IMG/VR virus record: IMGVR_UViG_3300037488_000395
Span: 1 to 24,774 of that record
DNA: 24,774 nucleotides
Source of the DNA: a virus
Reading direction: 5' to 3' (one strand)
In this document: piece by piece, positions 11,192 through 18,356 of the stretch
Layout: the number at the start of each line of letters is the position of its first letter
Numbering within the stretch: the stretch's first letter is position 1
The notes under the pieces: model-generated
Databases searched by the model: none
Told to the model about the DNA's origin: nothing
Seen by the model: the letters and a program-made list of their open reading frames with translations, nothing else
Translations under genes and position numbers: made by a program

Positions 11192-12008
11192 CAATGATGA
11201 ACTGCCTAAAGCAGTACGAGATAAGTTATCTGCTCATCAACAATCAATCTTCCGCAATGTCTTCAACTCTATGATGGGTCAAGAAGGTATGTCTGAGAGT
11301 AGGGCCTTTGCTGGTGCGTGGTCACAGGCCAAACAGGCCGTAGAGAAAGCCGACTACCAAGGTCGTAGCGTTGAACTAGACAAGCCCTTTCGTATGCCCT
11401 CTGGGTCTACTAAAAAGTTTGGTGTCTATGTCAAAGCTGGTGACAAGATCAAGAAAGTCACTTTCGGTGATCCAAATATGGAAATCCGCCGCGATGACCC
11501 TGATGCTCGTGCTAACTTTCGCGCTCGTCACTCCTGCGATGCCGCCACAGATAAGACAACACCCCGCTATTGGTCGTGTCGTATGTGGGAAGCAGGAACG
11601 TCTGTCTCTGAGATGACCAACAAGGTCGAGATTGTAGGCGAAATCCTCAAGCGTGACGATGAAGAGCGTCTTGCCTTTGGTTGGGCTTATGTCTCCACAG
11701 TAGACAATCAAATCAGTCTTGATCACAGCGGTGAGTTTATTCGCCCAGATCAGTTGGCTAAAGCAGCCACAAACTTTATGCTTTCCCTCCGCACAGCTAA
11801 AACAATGCACTCTGGTGCTAGTATTGGGGAAGTTGTTCATTCCATGCCTCTGACTAATGAAATCGCCAAGGCATTGGGTATCCAGTCTAACCGCGAGGGC
11901 TGGCTAGTCGCCATAAAGGTCTATGATGATCAAGTGTGGCAAGATGTTAAAAGCGGTAAATTGGCAGCTTTCAGTATTGGAGGCCGTGCCTTGAAGGAGA
12001 TGGTGTAA
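11178..12008 (+). CDS. ChaB-domain / XkdF-type capsid maturation protease fusion
   Basis: 276 residues in three parts. Residues 1-57 (MPYSNNDELPKAVRDKLSAH ... AFAGAWSQAKQ) have the ChaB-like pattern. Residues about 66-137 have KKFGVYVKAGDKIKKVTFGDPNMEI, then FRARHSCD and YWSCRMW, a small Cys-containing domain familiar from many phage genomes. Residues 150-276 (RLAFGWAYVSTVDNQISLDHSGE, MHSGASIGEVVHS, FSIGGRALKE) resemble XkdF-type prohead proteases. It likely cleaves the scaffold during head maturation. It lies between portal and scaffold genes, the usual place, and its TAA overlaps the next ATG. Which residues are catalytic cannot be assigned safely by eye. Confidence 0.75.
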   Translation: MPYSNNDELPKAVRDKLSAHQQSIFRNVFNSMMGQEGMSESRAFAGAWSQAKQAVEKADYQGRSVELDKPFRMPSGSTKKFGVYVKAGDKIKKVTFGDPNMEIRRDDPDARANFRARHSCDAATDKTTPRYWSCRMWEAGTSVSEMTNKVEIVGEILKRDDEERLAFGWAYVSTVDNQISLDHSGEFIRPDQLAKAATNFMLSLRTAKTMHSGASIGEVVHSMPLTNEIAKALGIQSNREGWLVAIKVYDDQVWQDVKSGKLAAFSIGGRALKEMV

Positions 12009-12886
12009 TGCCCACCGAACTCGTAAACTTGGAACTTGAGGAAGTTTCCTTGGTCGATATGGGCGATGACCCACTCGCTAAGGTTGCCATTTTCAAGCGT
12101 AGCCCTGAAGGGGAAGACATGGAAGATGATGTTGAAAAAGGCATCTCCATTGAGATTGAAATCAAATCCCCTGAAGAGGAAATGATGGACGCTCAAATGG
12201 AAGCACAACAAGAAGCACCGCCTATGGATAAGGCCGATATGTGTGAGAACTGCACTGACCCAAACTATATGGGTTGTGAAGGTGACATGATGGCTATGGA
12301 ATCCGACAAGGGCTATGATGAGAAACCCATGCGTAAGTCATGGAAAGCTGAAGCACAGGCTTTTGAAGAGGTCAATAAGTTGCTTCTGGAAGAAATCGAA
12401 ACTTACAAAGCCAAAGTCTCTGAATTGGAAGTTGCTGCTATTGCTAAAGCTGCTCCCACTGAAGAGGCCATTGAAGTTGAAGGTCAGATGATTGCTAAGT
12501 CGGCTATCCCTGCCCCTATCCTCAAAAAACTAGAAGAGATGCAGAAGGCTGTAGAAACCGAAGCACTCCGTAAACGCGCCGAAGAGGTACTTCCTAACTT
12601 TAAGGGAACTGCTGATGAGCGTGGTAAACTGTTGAAGTCTGTAGGCGAAGACGAAGGTCTGCTTACACTTCTTAAAGCTGCTGATGCTGCTTTTGCTGGT
12701 GTCTACCAAGAAGTCGGTAAGACAGACGCAGCTAATGATCTGAAAACTGCCACCGAAAAGTTGAATGATTTGGTGAAAGGTTATCAGGAAGACAAACAAG
12801 AAAAAGACTTCCACAAGGCATATGCCGCCGTTATCAAAACCGCTCAGGGCCGTGCCCTAGTGCTTGAAACCTACAAAAATCAATAA
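12008..12886 (+). CDS. Scaffold-like protein with protease-domain-type N-terminus
   Basis: 292 residues, acidic and helix-rich. The N-terminus LVNLELEEVSLVDMGDDPLAKVAIFKR matches the segment that in related phages ends the XkdF protease. Here it begins a separate protein, suggesting a split of a once-fused protease-scaffold gene. A Cys cluster, CENCTDPNYMGCEGD, lies near residues 78-92. Residues about 110-150 and 165-290 are predicted coiled coil with Glu/Lys/Ala heptads, as in capsid scaffolds. It probably guides prohead assembly and is then cleaved. The ATG overlaps the stop of the protease gene, so the two are translationally coupled. Confidence 0.65.
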   Translation: MPTELVNLELEEVSLVDMGDDPLAKVAIFKRSPEGEDMEDDVEKGISIEIEIKSPEEEMMDAQMEAQQEAPPMDKADMCENCTDPNYMGCEGDMMAMESDKGYDEKPMRKSWKAEAQAFEEVNKLLLEEIETYKAKVSELEVAAIAKAAPTEEAIEVEGQMIAKSAIPAPILKKLEEMQKAVETEALRKRAEEVLPNFKGTADERGKLLKSVGEDEGLLTLLKAADAAFAGVYQEVGKTDAANDLKTATEKLNDLVKGYQEDKQEKDFHKAYAAVIKTAQGRALVLETYKNQ

Positions 12887-12898
12887 GGAGCCTTTATT

Positions 12899-13264
12899 AT
12901 GGCATTTACGGAAAATATGGCTACTCGGACCTACATCTCTGGTTCTGCTGTGGCTCAATTCACCTTCGTCTCGCTTGCCGCTGACGGTCAAGTTGACAAC
13001 ACCTCTGCTAACGCTCGTACCGATGGTGTGGCCTTGATGGCTGCTGTTGGCGCTAACGAGGCTATTACGGTTGCTTACGATGGTCGTGTGACTGTCCAAG
13101 CTGGTGGCACGATTACTCGTGGTGCTGCTGTTGCAGTTGGCACTTCGGGCAAAGCTAAAGCTGCTGCTTCGACCAACGTGATCGTGGGCTATGCTCTTGA
13201 AGCTGGTGTTGATGGTCAAATCATCACTATCGAATTGTCGCGTGCTGACAAAGCCGCAGCCTAA
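12899..13264 (+). CDS. Capsid decoration protein (DUF2190-like)
   Basis: 121 residues. AFTENMATRTYISGSAVAQFTFVSLAADGQV, then ITVAYDGRVTVQAGGTITRGAAVAVGTSGKA, and VGYALEAGVDGQIITIEL form the repeating small beta-barrel pattern of DUF2190-type head decoration proteins. It sits immediately upstream of the major capsid gene, as usual, and would trimerise on the capsid surface to stabilise it. AAGGAG lies about 10 nt before the ATG. Codons such as TCG, CTG and ACG are more frequent than in the tail genes, a sign of high-expression bias shared with the capsid gene. Confidence 0.75.
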   Translation: MAFTENMATRTYISGSAVAQFTFVSLAADGQVDNTSANARTDGVALMAAVGANEAITVAYDGRVTVQAGGTITRGAAVAVGTSGKAKAAASTNVIVGYALEAGVDGQIITIELSRADKAAA

Positions 13265-13291
13265 TCTAGTTTAAAACAAGGAATATCACAA

Positions 13292-14299
13292 ATGGCTATG
13301 TTGTCCCCCAGCGCCGTCCATATTGACGCCCCGCTTACTAACCTGACTATCGCCTTCCTGCAAGATGCTAACGGCTTTATCGCTGATCGTGTTTTCCCGA
13401 AGGTTTCGGTTTCCAAGAAGACCGACAAGTACTACATCTATAACCGCGCTGACTTCAACCGCACTGGTCAAGTTCAGGCTCGCGCTCCCCGTACTCAGGC
13501 TGTTCGTGTTGGCATGAGCCTCTCAACGGATACCTACTCGGCTGACGTGTTCTCGCTGGCTACCGACTTTGACTTTATGACCTTGGCTAACGAAGATGCA
13601 GCTTTGGACATCCGCTCGGCTGGCGCTCAGATGCTGACCCACCAACTGCTGATCGACCGCGAAATCAAGTGGGCTACTTCCTACTTCGCTGGTGGTATCT
13701 GGGGTACGGACTGGGATGGTGTCGCTGGCACCCCTTCGACCAACGAAGTTAAGCAGTGGTCGGACTACACGAACGCAACTCCGATTGTTGACGTTACCAA
13801 CATCATGCGTACTGTGCAACTCAAGTCGGGTGGTTTCAAGCCCAACGTCATGGTTGTCGGTAAGGCAGTTCGTGACGTTCTGGTTAACCACCCCACGATC
13901 TTGGCCCGCCTGAATGGTGGTGCTACGGTCTCGAACACCGCTCTGGTGACGGATGCCAAGTTGGCTGAAATCTTCGGTGTGGAAGAGTTCTTGGTCATGG
14001 AGACCGTGAAGAACACCGCTGCTGAAGGTCTGACTGAATCGAATGCGTTCATTGGTGGTAAGGCTGCTGCCTTCTATTACCGTCCGCGCTCGGCTGGTCT
14101 GATGGTTCCTTCGGCTGGTTACACCTTCACTTGGGATGAACTGGAGAATGCCTCGGGTAGCGGTCTTTCGATCAAATCGTACCGTGGTGACTATCTGGCT
14201 ATCGACGGCATTGCTGAAGTTCTGGAAGCCAACATGGCTTACGATCACAAGGTTGTGTCGGCTGATCTGGGTGCCTTCATCGACACCGTTATCGCCTAA
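13292..14299 (+). CDS. Major capsid protein
   Basis: 335 residues, following the decoration protein. It contains an N-terminal extended arm (SPSAVHIDAPLTNLTIAF), FIADRVFPKVSVSKKTDKYYIYN, a central SAGAQMLTHQLLIDREIKWATSYF and a C-terminal SAGLMVPSAGYTFTWDE with GSGLSIKSYRGDYLAIDGIAEV. These match HK97-fold capsid proteins of the kind common in environmental siphoviruses. It would form the icosahedral shell. ACAAGGA precedes the start. Codon use is strongly biased to CTG, TCG, GTT and ACC compared with neighbours, consistent with very high expression. As a by-product, long antisense frames stay open, but they are not genes. Confidence 0.9.
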   Translation: MAMLSPSAVHIDAPLTNLTIAFLQDANGFIADRVFPKVSVSKKTDKYYIYNRADFNRTGQVQARAPRTQAVRVGMSLSTDTYSADVFSLATDFDFMTLANEDAALDIRSAGAQMLTHQLLIDREIKWATSYFAGGIWGTDWDGVAGTPSTNEVKQWSDYTNATPIVDVTNIMRTVQLKSGGFKPNVMVVGKAVRDVLVNHPTILARLNGGATVSNTALVTDAKLAEIFGVEEFLVMETVKNTAAEGLTESNAFIGGKAAAFYYRPRSAGLMVPSAGYTFTWDELENASGSGLSIKSYRGDYLAIDGIAEVLEANMAYDHKVVSADLGAFIDTVIA

Positions 14300-14320
14300 C
14301 TAGAAAAAGGAGTGGGATAG

Positions 14321-14728
14321 ATGACCCGACCATTTATCCCCTTCTTCAATCCTGCCCGTCCAGTATATGTTAAACAAAATGATATACAAATGGCGGGCAA
14401 GTTTTGGAAGAAGGGTGAAAGATTCAACTGGGACTTCTTCGGAACCCCACACGAAACCATCCAACAGATGTTCTTCAATGATCAACTTCACCACAACGAA
14501 GAGTTAGAAGAAGTAGCTGTAACAAGGATTGCCATTGGTGATGGTCTAGCAGAACTCTCGCTAGAACAACTACAGGCTCTCGTTGAGAATATCAATGGGA
14601 AAGTTAAAGCCAAGACAAAAGACAGCAAAGAGTTCTTGCAAAAGAAATGCTCTGTCAGCAGGATCAAAGATAAACAAATTGGTCTTATTCGTAGGTGGCG
14701 TACCTCCTATGGTGAACTAGAAAACTAA
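14321..14728 (+). CDS. Conserved hypothetical protein after the capsid gene
   Basis: 135 residues. N-terminal part TRPFIPFFNPARPVYVKQND, then a Trp/Phe-rich stretch (FWKKGERFNWDFFGTP). The C-terminal half, LSLEQLQALVENINGKVKAKTKDSKEFLQKKCSVSRIKDKQIGLIRRWR, is a basic helical pair with a pattern I recall from unnamed marine phage proteins found right after the major capsid gene. AAAAGGAG gives a strong ribosome site. It may bind DNA or the capsid interior; head completion is suggested by position only. Confidence 0.68.
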   Translation: MTRPFIPFFNPARPVYVKQNDIQMAGKFWKKGERFNWDFFGTPHETIQQMFFNDQLHHNEELEEVAVTRIAIGDGLAELSLEQLQALVENINGKVKAKTKDSKEFLQKKCSVSRIKDKQIGLIRRWRTSYGELEN

Positions 14729-14744
14729 ATAGTGAGGCGAACAG

Positions 14745-15218
14745 ATGTCTTGGTCCTACGATCCAAACACTTTGAACACTACTACCAGTGCGGGTAGGCT
14801 CAACACTGTTCGCCTTCTAGTAGGTGATACAGATACCACAGACCAACTTGTCCAGAACGAAGAGATTACATTTGCCCTGTCTCAGACTGGCGATAATGTT
14901 TACTATGGTGCTGTCTGGATTTGTAGGGCTATCGCTGCTAAGTTCAGCCGTCTGGTCACAACGACCCTTGATGGCTCTCTGAGTGCTAACTATAGCGACA
15001 AAGCAAAGCAATACAATCAGCTTGCTGTACAGATTGAAGCCCAAGGCAAGAAGACCTCTGGTAAGTCCCTTGGTGTTTTTGCTGGTGGCATCTCTGTAAG
15101 TGACATGACTGTAGTCAACGCTACAACTGATCGTGTGAAGCCCGCTTTCAGCATTAATCAATTCGATAACCCAGAGGCGGGGGGTCAATACCTTCCCGAT
15201 GAACCTTATGGCGTTTGA
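14745..15218 (+). CDS. Head-tail connector (adaptor) protein
   Basis: 157 residues. The N-terminal pattern LNTVRLLVGDTDTTDQLVQNEEITFALSQTGDNVYYGAVWICRAIAAKFS, a short strand followed by a helix bundle, is typical of the Ad1-type connector that attaches to the portal. It then has a helical segment (LSANYSDKAKQYNQLAVQIEAQGKK) and a Pro/Gly-rich tail. It sits first in the connector-stopper-terminator series. GAGGCG lies upstream of the start. The last 20 bases overlap the longest form of the next gene. Confidence 0.72.
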   Translation: MSWSYDPNTLNTTTSAGRLNTVRLLVGDTDTTDQLVQNEEITFALSQTGDNVYYGAVWICRAIAAKFSRLVTTTLDGSLSANYSDKAKQYNQLAVQIEAQGKKTSGKSLGVFAGGISVSDMTVVNATTDRVKPAFSINQFDNPEAGGQYLPDEPYGV

Positions 15219-15570
15219 TCCTTTTACTCTGCGTCAACTCATCAAAGAGCATGGCATAGCCCTCACGCTTCGTAAGAGAGCCGCCAGTGCGTATAACGAT
15301 GCCACAGGTACTGTGACTACCACAAACACAGACTACGCTCTACAGGGCTATTTCTACGACTATACGCCAGACATGATTGATGGTGACTCTATTCTTCGTG
15401 GTGATCGTAGGGTTGTCTTGAGTGACAAGTTGACTAATGGGTCAGCTACACCAGAACCTGATGCCACAGACCAGATCATTGGTCTTGGCGATACAGTCAA
15501 CATCGTTAAGGTTATGGAGATCAAGTCTGGTAGTGCTACGATGTGCTATCAGTTGCAAGTGAGGGAATGA
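15208..15570 (+). CDS. Head closure (stopper) protein
   Basis: 120 residues from MAFDPFTLRQL. An ATG at 15199 would add three residues, but both starts overlap the previous gene. The pattern of a short helix, then LTLRKRAASAYNDATGTVTTTN, YALQGYFYDYTPDMIDGDSILRGDRRVVLSD and IGLGDTVNIVKVMEIK is that of small SPP1 gp16-like stoppers: a beta barrel with a channel-lining loop, which seals packaged DNA. It lies between adaptor and neck genes, and ends one base before the next start. Confidence 0.68.
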   Translation: MAFDPFTLRQLIKEHGIALTLRKRAASAYNDATGTVTTTNTDYALQGYFYDYTPDMIDGDSILRGDRRVVLSDKLTNGSATPEPDATDQIIGLGDTVNIVKVMEIKSGSATMCYQLQVRE

Positions 15571-15571
15571 T

Positions 15572-16018
15572 ATGGCTCAGATCAAACTGACCACCCTTAT
15601 CCAAAAGATTCAAGATGACCTACATAAAGTCAGGAATGAGTTTCTGCTAAATATGGCAGAAGACGTTGTGGCTTCCTCTAAACCAACTGTTGATACTGGT
15701 GCTTACATTACCTCTCACTCCATCAGGACTACTAGGGGTGCTGGTCGGTCTAGGACTTCTCATAATAAACCCACTGGTCAAAGCCCAGAGGCCAAAGCTG
15801 CTGAAGCATTAGACCAATTAAAGGGTGATATTGCTGGGTTATCAGAGGATCAGACACAAGTCTTCCTGACGAATAATGCACCACACGCAAACCTTGTAGA
15901 GTACGGTGGGGCTAATTGGATTAAGAGACCAGATGGATACGCTGTGTATGAAGGTGTTCGTAGTCGGGCTAAGTATCACCTAGAAAAAGCAATCAACGAA
16001 GTCAAAGGTGGACGATGA
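15572..16018 (+). CDS. HK97 gp10-like neck / tail-completion protein
   Basis: 148 residues. The arrangement VVASSKPTVDTGAYITSHSIRT at the front, then QVFLTNNAPHANLVEYGG, followed by YEGVRSRAKYHLEKAINEVKGG, is the HK97 gp10-like pattern, in which a N-A-P-[HY]-A-x-x-x-E-[YF]-G motif is diagnostic (here NNAPHANLVEYGG). The protein joins head and tail at the neck. It ends in an ATGA overlap with the next gene. Confidence comes from the motif and gene order. Confidence 0.82.
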   Translation: MAQIKLTTLIQKIQDDLHKVRNEFLLNMAEDVVASSKPTVDTGAYITSHSIRTTRGAGRSRTSHNKPTGQSPEAKAAEALDQLKGDIAGLSEDQTQVFLTNNAPHANLVEYGGANWIKRPDGYAVYEGVRSRAKYHLEKAINEVKGGR

Positions 16019-16422
16019 CAATCATTAACGACATCCGTGCTTGTCTAGACTCGCATCTGACTGGTGCTTCAGGCATCCCAACCATCGCTCGACAAAACGT
16101 ACCTTTTGAACCTACCACTGGAACTTCCTTTGTGAAGGCCAATATGATCCCAACCTCCCGCAGACCCGCTGTACGAGGGCCTAATCCTCAAGAGCGATAT
16201 GACGGCCTCTATAGTCTACTTATCTGTACGCCAGAGGGCTTAGGTTCGGGTGCAGGATATGACGTTGCTGATCTTTTGTTGGCTCGTTTTAATGCCGCCA
16301 CAAACATTACTTACAATGGTTTCACTGTAAGTCTCGATTACTCTGAGGTAAGAGCAAGTTACCTTGATTCACCTTTCTATTGCACACCACTCATCGTTGC
16401 TTGGTATTGCTATGATGCTTAA
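16015..16422 (+). CDS. Tail terminator protein (DUF4128-like)
   Basis: 135 residues. TIINDIRACLDSHLTGASGIPTIARQNVPFEPTTGTSFVKANMIPTSRRPA, with GLYSLLICTPEGLGSGAGYDVADLLLARF, has the alpha/beta tail-terminator pattern in which PFEP...SFVKA marks a strand pair. It would cap the tail tube and mediate attachment to the neck. It is coupled to the upstream neck gene (ATGA) and precedes the tail tube gene. Length is normal for the family. Confidence 0.8.
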   Translation: MTIINDIRACLDSHLTGASGIPTIARQNVPFEPTTGTSFVKANMIPTSRRPAVRGPNPQERYDGLYSLLICTPEGLGSGAGYDVADLLLARFNAATNITYNGFTVSLDYSEVRASYLDSPFYCTPLIVAWYCYDA

Positions 16423-16437
16423 TAAAGGAAACTGACT

Positions 16438-17385
16438 ATGACAATTCTTCAGGGTTCTCGTTCTTCCCTATCTTTCATTACCGAAGTAACATTTGGTGTT
16501 ACCCCCTCCACTCCGACTTTTGTTGAACTCCCTTACACTTCGCACAGCTTGAACTTGACCAAGCAGCGTGTAACGGGCACAGATATTCAATCTGACCGTA
16601 TGCTCCGTGTTGATCGTCATGGCAACCGCTCTGCTGGTGGTGATATTGTAGTTGACCTTCGTGGTACTACCACTGGGGCAGCTAACTATGATGCCTTCAT
16701 TGAAAGTGCCTTTATGAACACGTTCTCCACGAACGTACTTAAAGTCGGCACTACGATGAAGACTTTCTCCATCGAAGATTCTGCTAATGACACTGGTAGC
16801 ACTGATGCCTTCCGCCTGTTCACGGGCATGGGCGTATCCAAGTTGGGTGTGTCCATTAAGCCAAACAGCATGGTTCAAAGCACCTTCTCGTTTGCTGGTA
16901 AGGATATGGCTGCTTCCTTGACCACTGCTGCTACAACTTTGACTGCTGCTGCTATCAATAAGCCCTACGATGCTTATTCGGGCACTATCAAGATTTCTGA
17001 TGCTGGTGGCACTCTGGCTTCTATTGCTATCATCACGGGCATTGACTTCTCGATTGATAACGCATTCAATCCCACCTATGTGATTGGTTCTGCCACGACA
17101 CCTCAACTTGAGTATGGCATGGCTACTGTTGAAGGCACTATCACTGCTTACTTCGAAGACATCTCGCTGATCAACCGTTTCTTGAATGAGACTGAGACAG
17201 CCTTTGAAGTTCAGGTTGATAGCCCTGATACGACTGCTGGTATGACCTTCTTGTTCCCTCGTGTCAAGATCAACGCTGCTGATGTTCCTGTCGGTGGCAC
17301 TGGCGCTCGTGTCATCACCTTGCCTTTCGTGGCTTTGTATGACACCACAGAAGCTACGAGCATCAAGTTGACCCGTCACACCTGA
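16438..17385 (+). CDS. Major tail tube protein
   Basis: 315 residues. SRSSLSFITEVTFGVTPSTPTFVELPYTSHSLNLTKQ at the front and RHGNRSAGGDIVVDLRGTTTGAANYDAFIESAF are the typical opening of Phage_tube_2-type tube proteins, which often carry an N-terminal G-x-x-T-P. The remainder is strand-rich, ending in IKLTRHT. It polymerises into the hollow tail around the tape measure. TAAAGGAA precedes the start. As in the capsid gene, codons such as TCG and TTC are enriched, consistent with high expression. A set of RNA structures and a new promoter follow it before the chaperone genes. Confidence 0.87.
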   Translation: MTILQGSRSSLSFITEVTFGVTPSTPTFVELPYTSHSLNLTKQRVTGTDIQSDRMLRVDRHGNRSAGGDIVVDLRGTTTGAANYDAFIESAFMNTFSTNVLKVGTTMKTFSIEDSANDTGSTDAFRLFTGMGVSKLGVSIKPNSMVQSTFSFAGKDMAASLTTAATTLTAAAINKPYDAYSGTIKISDAGGTLASIAIITGIDFSIDNAFNPTYVIGSATTPQLEYGMATVEGTITAYFEDISLINRFLNETETAFEVQVDSPDTTAGMTFLFPRVKINAADVPVGGTGARVITLPFVALYDTTEATSIKLTRHT

Positions 17386-17394
17386 TCCTAGCAT

Positions 17395-17410
17395 CCCCTT
17401 TAAACAGGGG
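17395..17410 (+). terminator. Short hairpin after the tail tube gene
   Basis: CCCCT-TTAAAC-AGGGG: a perfect 5-bp stem seven bases after the tail tube stop region. No T run follows, so it may slow polymerase or protect the mRNA end rather than terminate on its own. Confidence 0.45.
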
Positions 17411-17412
17411 TA

Positions 17413-17470
17413 GGGACAGGATGATTGTGTCGGGCAGAAGTCCTGTCCCGAATTTCACTCTCCGACACAA
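17413..17470 (+). other. Interleaved inverted repeats, pseudoknot-capable RNA element
   Basis: GGGACAGGA (17413-17421) pairs perfectly with TCCTGTCCC (17441-17449), and TTGTGTCGG (17425-17433) with CCGACACAA (17462-17470). The order A-B-A'-B' gives either an H-type pseudoknot or two mutually exclusive hairpins. Both helices are 9 bp without mismatch. It sits between the tail tube gene and the promoter at 17490. Confidence 0.75.
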
Positions 17471-17489
17471 GTTTATTTTCAGTTGCCCC

Positions 17490-17518
17490 TTGACATGGGT
17501 ATGACCAACACCTATATA
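17490..17518 (+). promoter_or_regulatory. Phage promoter cassette, intact copy before the tail chaperone
   Basis: TTGACA at 17490-17495, a 17-nt spacer ending ACCAACACC, then TATATA at 17513-17518. CCCC precedes the -35, and TTTATTTTCA lies further upstream, as at the copy at 151. It would give the chaperone, tape measure and tail-tip genes a separate transcript from the head genes. Confidence 0.8.
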
Positions 17519-17520
17519 GT

Positions 17521-17570
17521 TATTAGGTTTGCCCCCGCCAATATGTACCCTATATGAACTTGATCATCTA
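17521..17570 (+). repeat. Leader repeat after the promoter, copy C
   Basis: TATTAGGTTTGCCCCC (17521-17536) matches the start of the 31-bp repeat at 181 and 6035. ACTTGATCATCTA (17558-17570) equals 238-250. The leader runs on to an AAGGACATCCC ribosome region (17605-17615) before the gene at 17620. Confidence 0.7.
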
Positions 17571-17619
17571 TCATGTAGGATACATCTTCTCTTCTTAACC
17601 TTATAAGGACATCCCCGAC

Positions 17620-18018
17620 ATGGACCTTCAATCCCTACTACCTACCTCTGATACTATCACTGTTATCCTTAAGCATCCAGTTACTGATGATGTCTTGATG
17701 AAGGATGATGGTGTTGAAATGTCAGTCACTGTGTATGCACCTCATTCTAAGGAATACAAGGCCGCTATCCACGAACAGACTAACAAGCGTATTCAGAAAG
17801 CCCAGAAGAACAAGAAGATTACCTTCACTGCTGAAGAGATCGAACTTACAACTGTAGAGTTGATGGCTAAGACCACAAAAGATTGGGACTTGATCTTCAA
17901 CAAGAAACAACTGAAGTTCTCCGTGGCTGAAGCAATCGACCTTTATCAGAAACTTCCGTGGCTCAAAGATCAGGTCATTGAGGCTCAAGAGGATTATACC
18001 TCTTTTTTGAAGAAATAG
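17620..18018 (+). CDS. Tail assembly chaperone, short (G-type) product
   Basis: 132 residues. VILKHPVTDDVLMKDDGVEMSVTVYAPHSKEYKAA is the usual beta-strand opening of gpG-like chaperones, followed by a helical Lys-rich segment and KDWDLIFNKKQLKFSVAEAIDLYQKLPWLKDQVIEA. The gene ends within a T TTT TTG slippery heptamer region (18003-18009) and stops at 18018. It lies between the tail tube and tape measure genes, where phages encode the chaperone pair that keeps the tape measure soluble and recruits tube subunits. AAGGACATCCC precedes the start. Confidence 0.85.
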   Translation: MDLQSLLPTSDTITVILKHPVTDDVLMKDDGVEMSVTVYAPHSKEYKAAIHEQTNKRIQKAQKNKKITFTAEEIELTTVELMAKTTKDWDLIFNKKQLKFSVAEAIDLYQKLPWLKDQVIEAQEDYTSFLKK

Positions 18019-18356
18019 CCTCTGACCTATATGAGTATGCGGAATGGGACTTCAAACTAAGTCTTACTGATAATAATGGTACTTCCGAAAGGGAGCATCT
18101 GGAAGAAGTTGAAAGGCAGATCGGACAAACACCACTAGCTTTGCAGGGACCACAGTTCCCCGAACTAATGGAGAGTGTCTGGTCTGCCTTTATTAGTTTG
18201 CACTCTGCCCGTGGTCAAGGCTTCAATGGACCATTACCTCTTAGCTACACTGAGATTGCCTTCTGGCAACAACTAACTGGAAGTCAACTATCCATCTGGG
18301 AAGTTGGTGTCATTAAGAAACTAGACTTTATTTATATGAGGGTTATCAATGGCTGA
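17620..18356 (+). CDS. Tail assembly chaperone, long (GT-type) -1 frameshift product
   Basis: A -1 slip at T TTT TTG (18003-18009) moves translation into a frame open from 18009 to the TGA at 18354-18356, giving about 245 residues: 130 shared plus about 115 new. The added part begins FEEIASDLYEYAEWDF and contains ELMESVWSAFISLHSARGQGF, LSYTEIAFWQQLTGSQL and IWEVGVIKKLDFIYMRV. These are patterns of T-type domains, which bind the tape measure. The frame lacks an early start codon of its own (first ATG at 18141, mid-domain), which supports frameshifting. It overlaps the tape measure start by 8 nt. Confidence 0.85.
18003..18009 (+). promoter_or_regulatory. Programmed -1 ribosomal frameshift site
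   Basis: The heptamer T TTT TTG fits X XXY YYZ, with zero-frame codons TTT TTG re-pairing to TTT TTT. It lies nine bases before the zero-frame TAG. No strong stem-loop is obvious directly downstream, so efficiency cannot be judged. Confidence 0.8.

Noticed and set aside
16468-17394. 308-codon antisense frame opposite the tail tube gene (and a 241-codon one opposite the capsid gene at 13523-14248).
   Set aside because: Open only because of codon bias in the real genes. No ribosome site and no protein-like composition.
18141-18356. Independent 71-codon gene between chaperone and tape measure.
   Set aside because: The same frame is open back to the slippery site and encodes one T-like domain, so it is the tail of a frameshift product rather than a separate gene.
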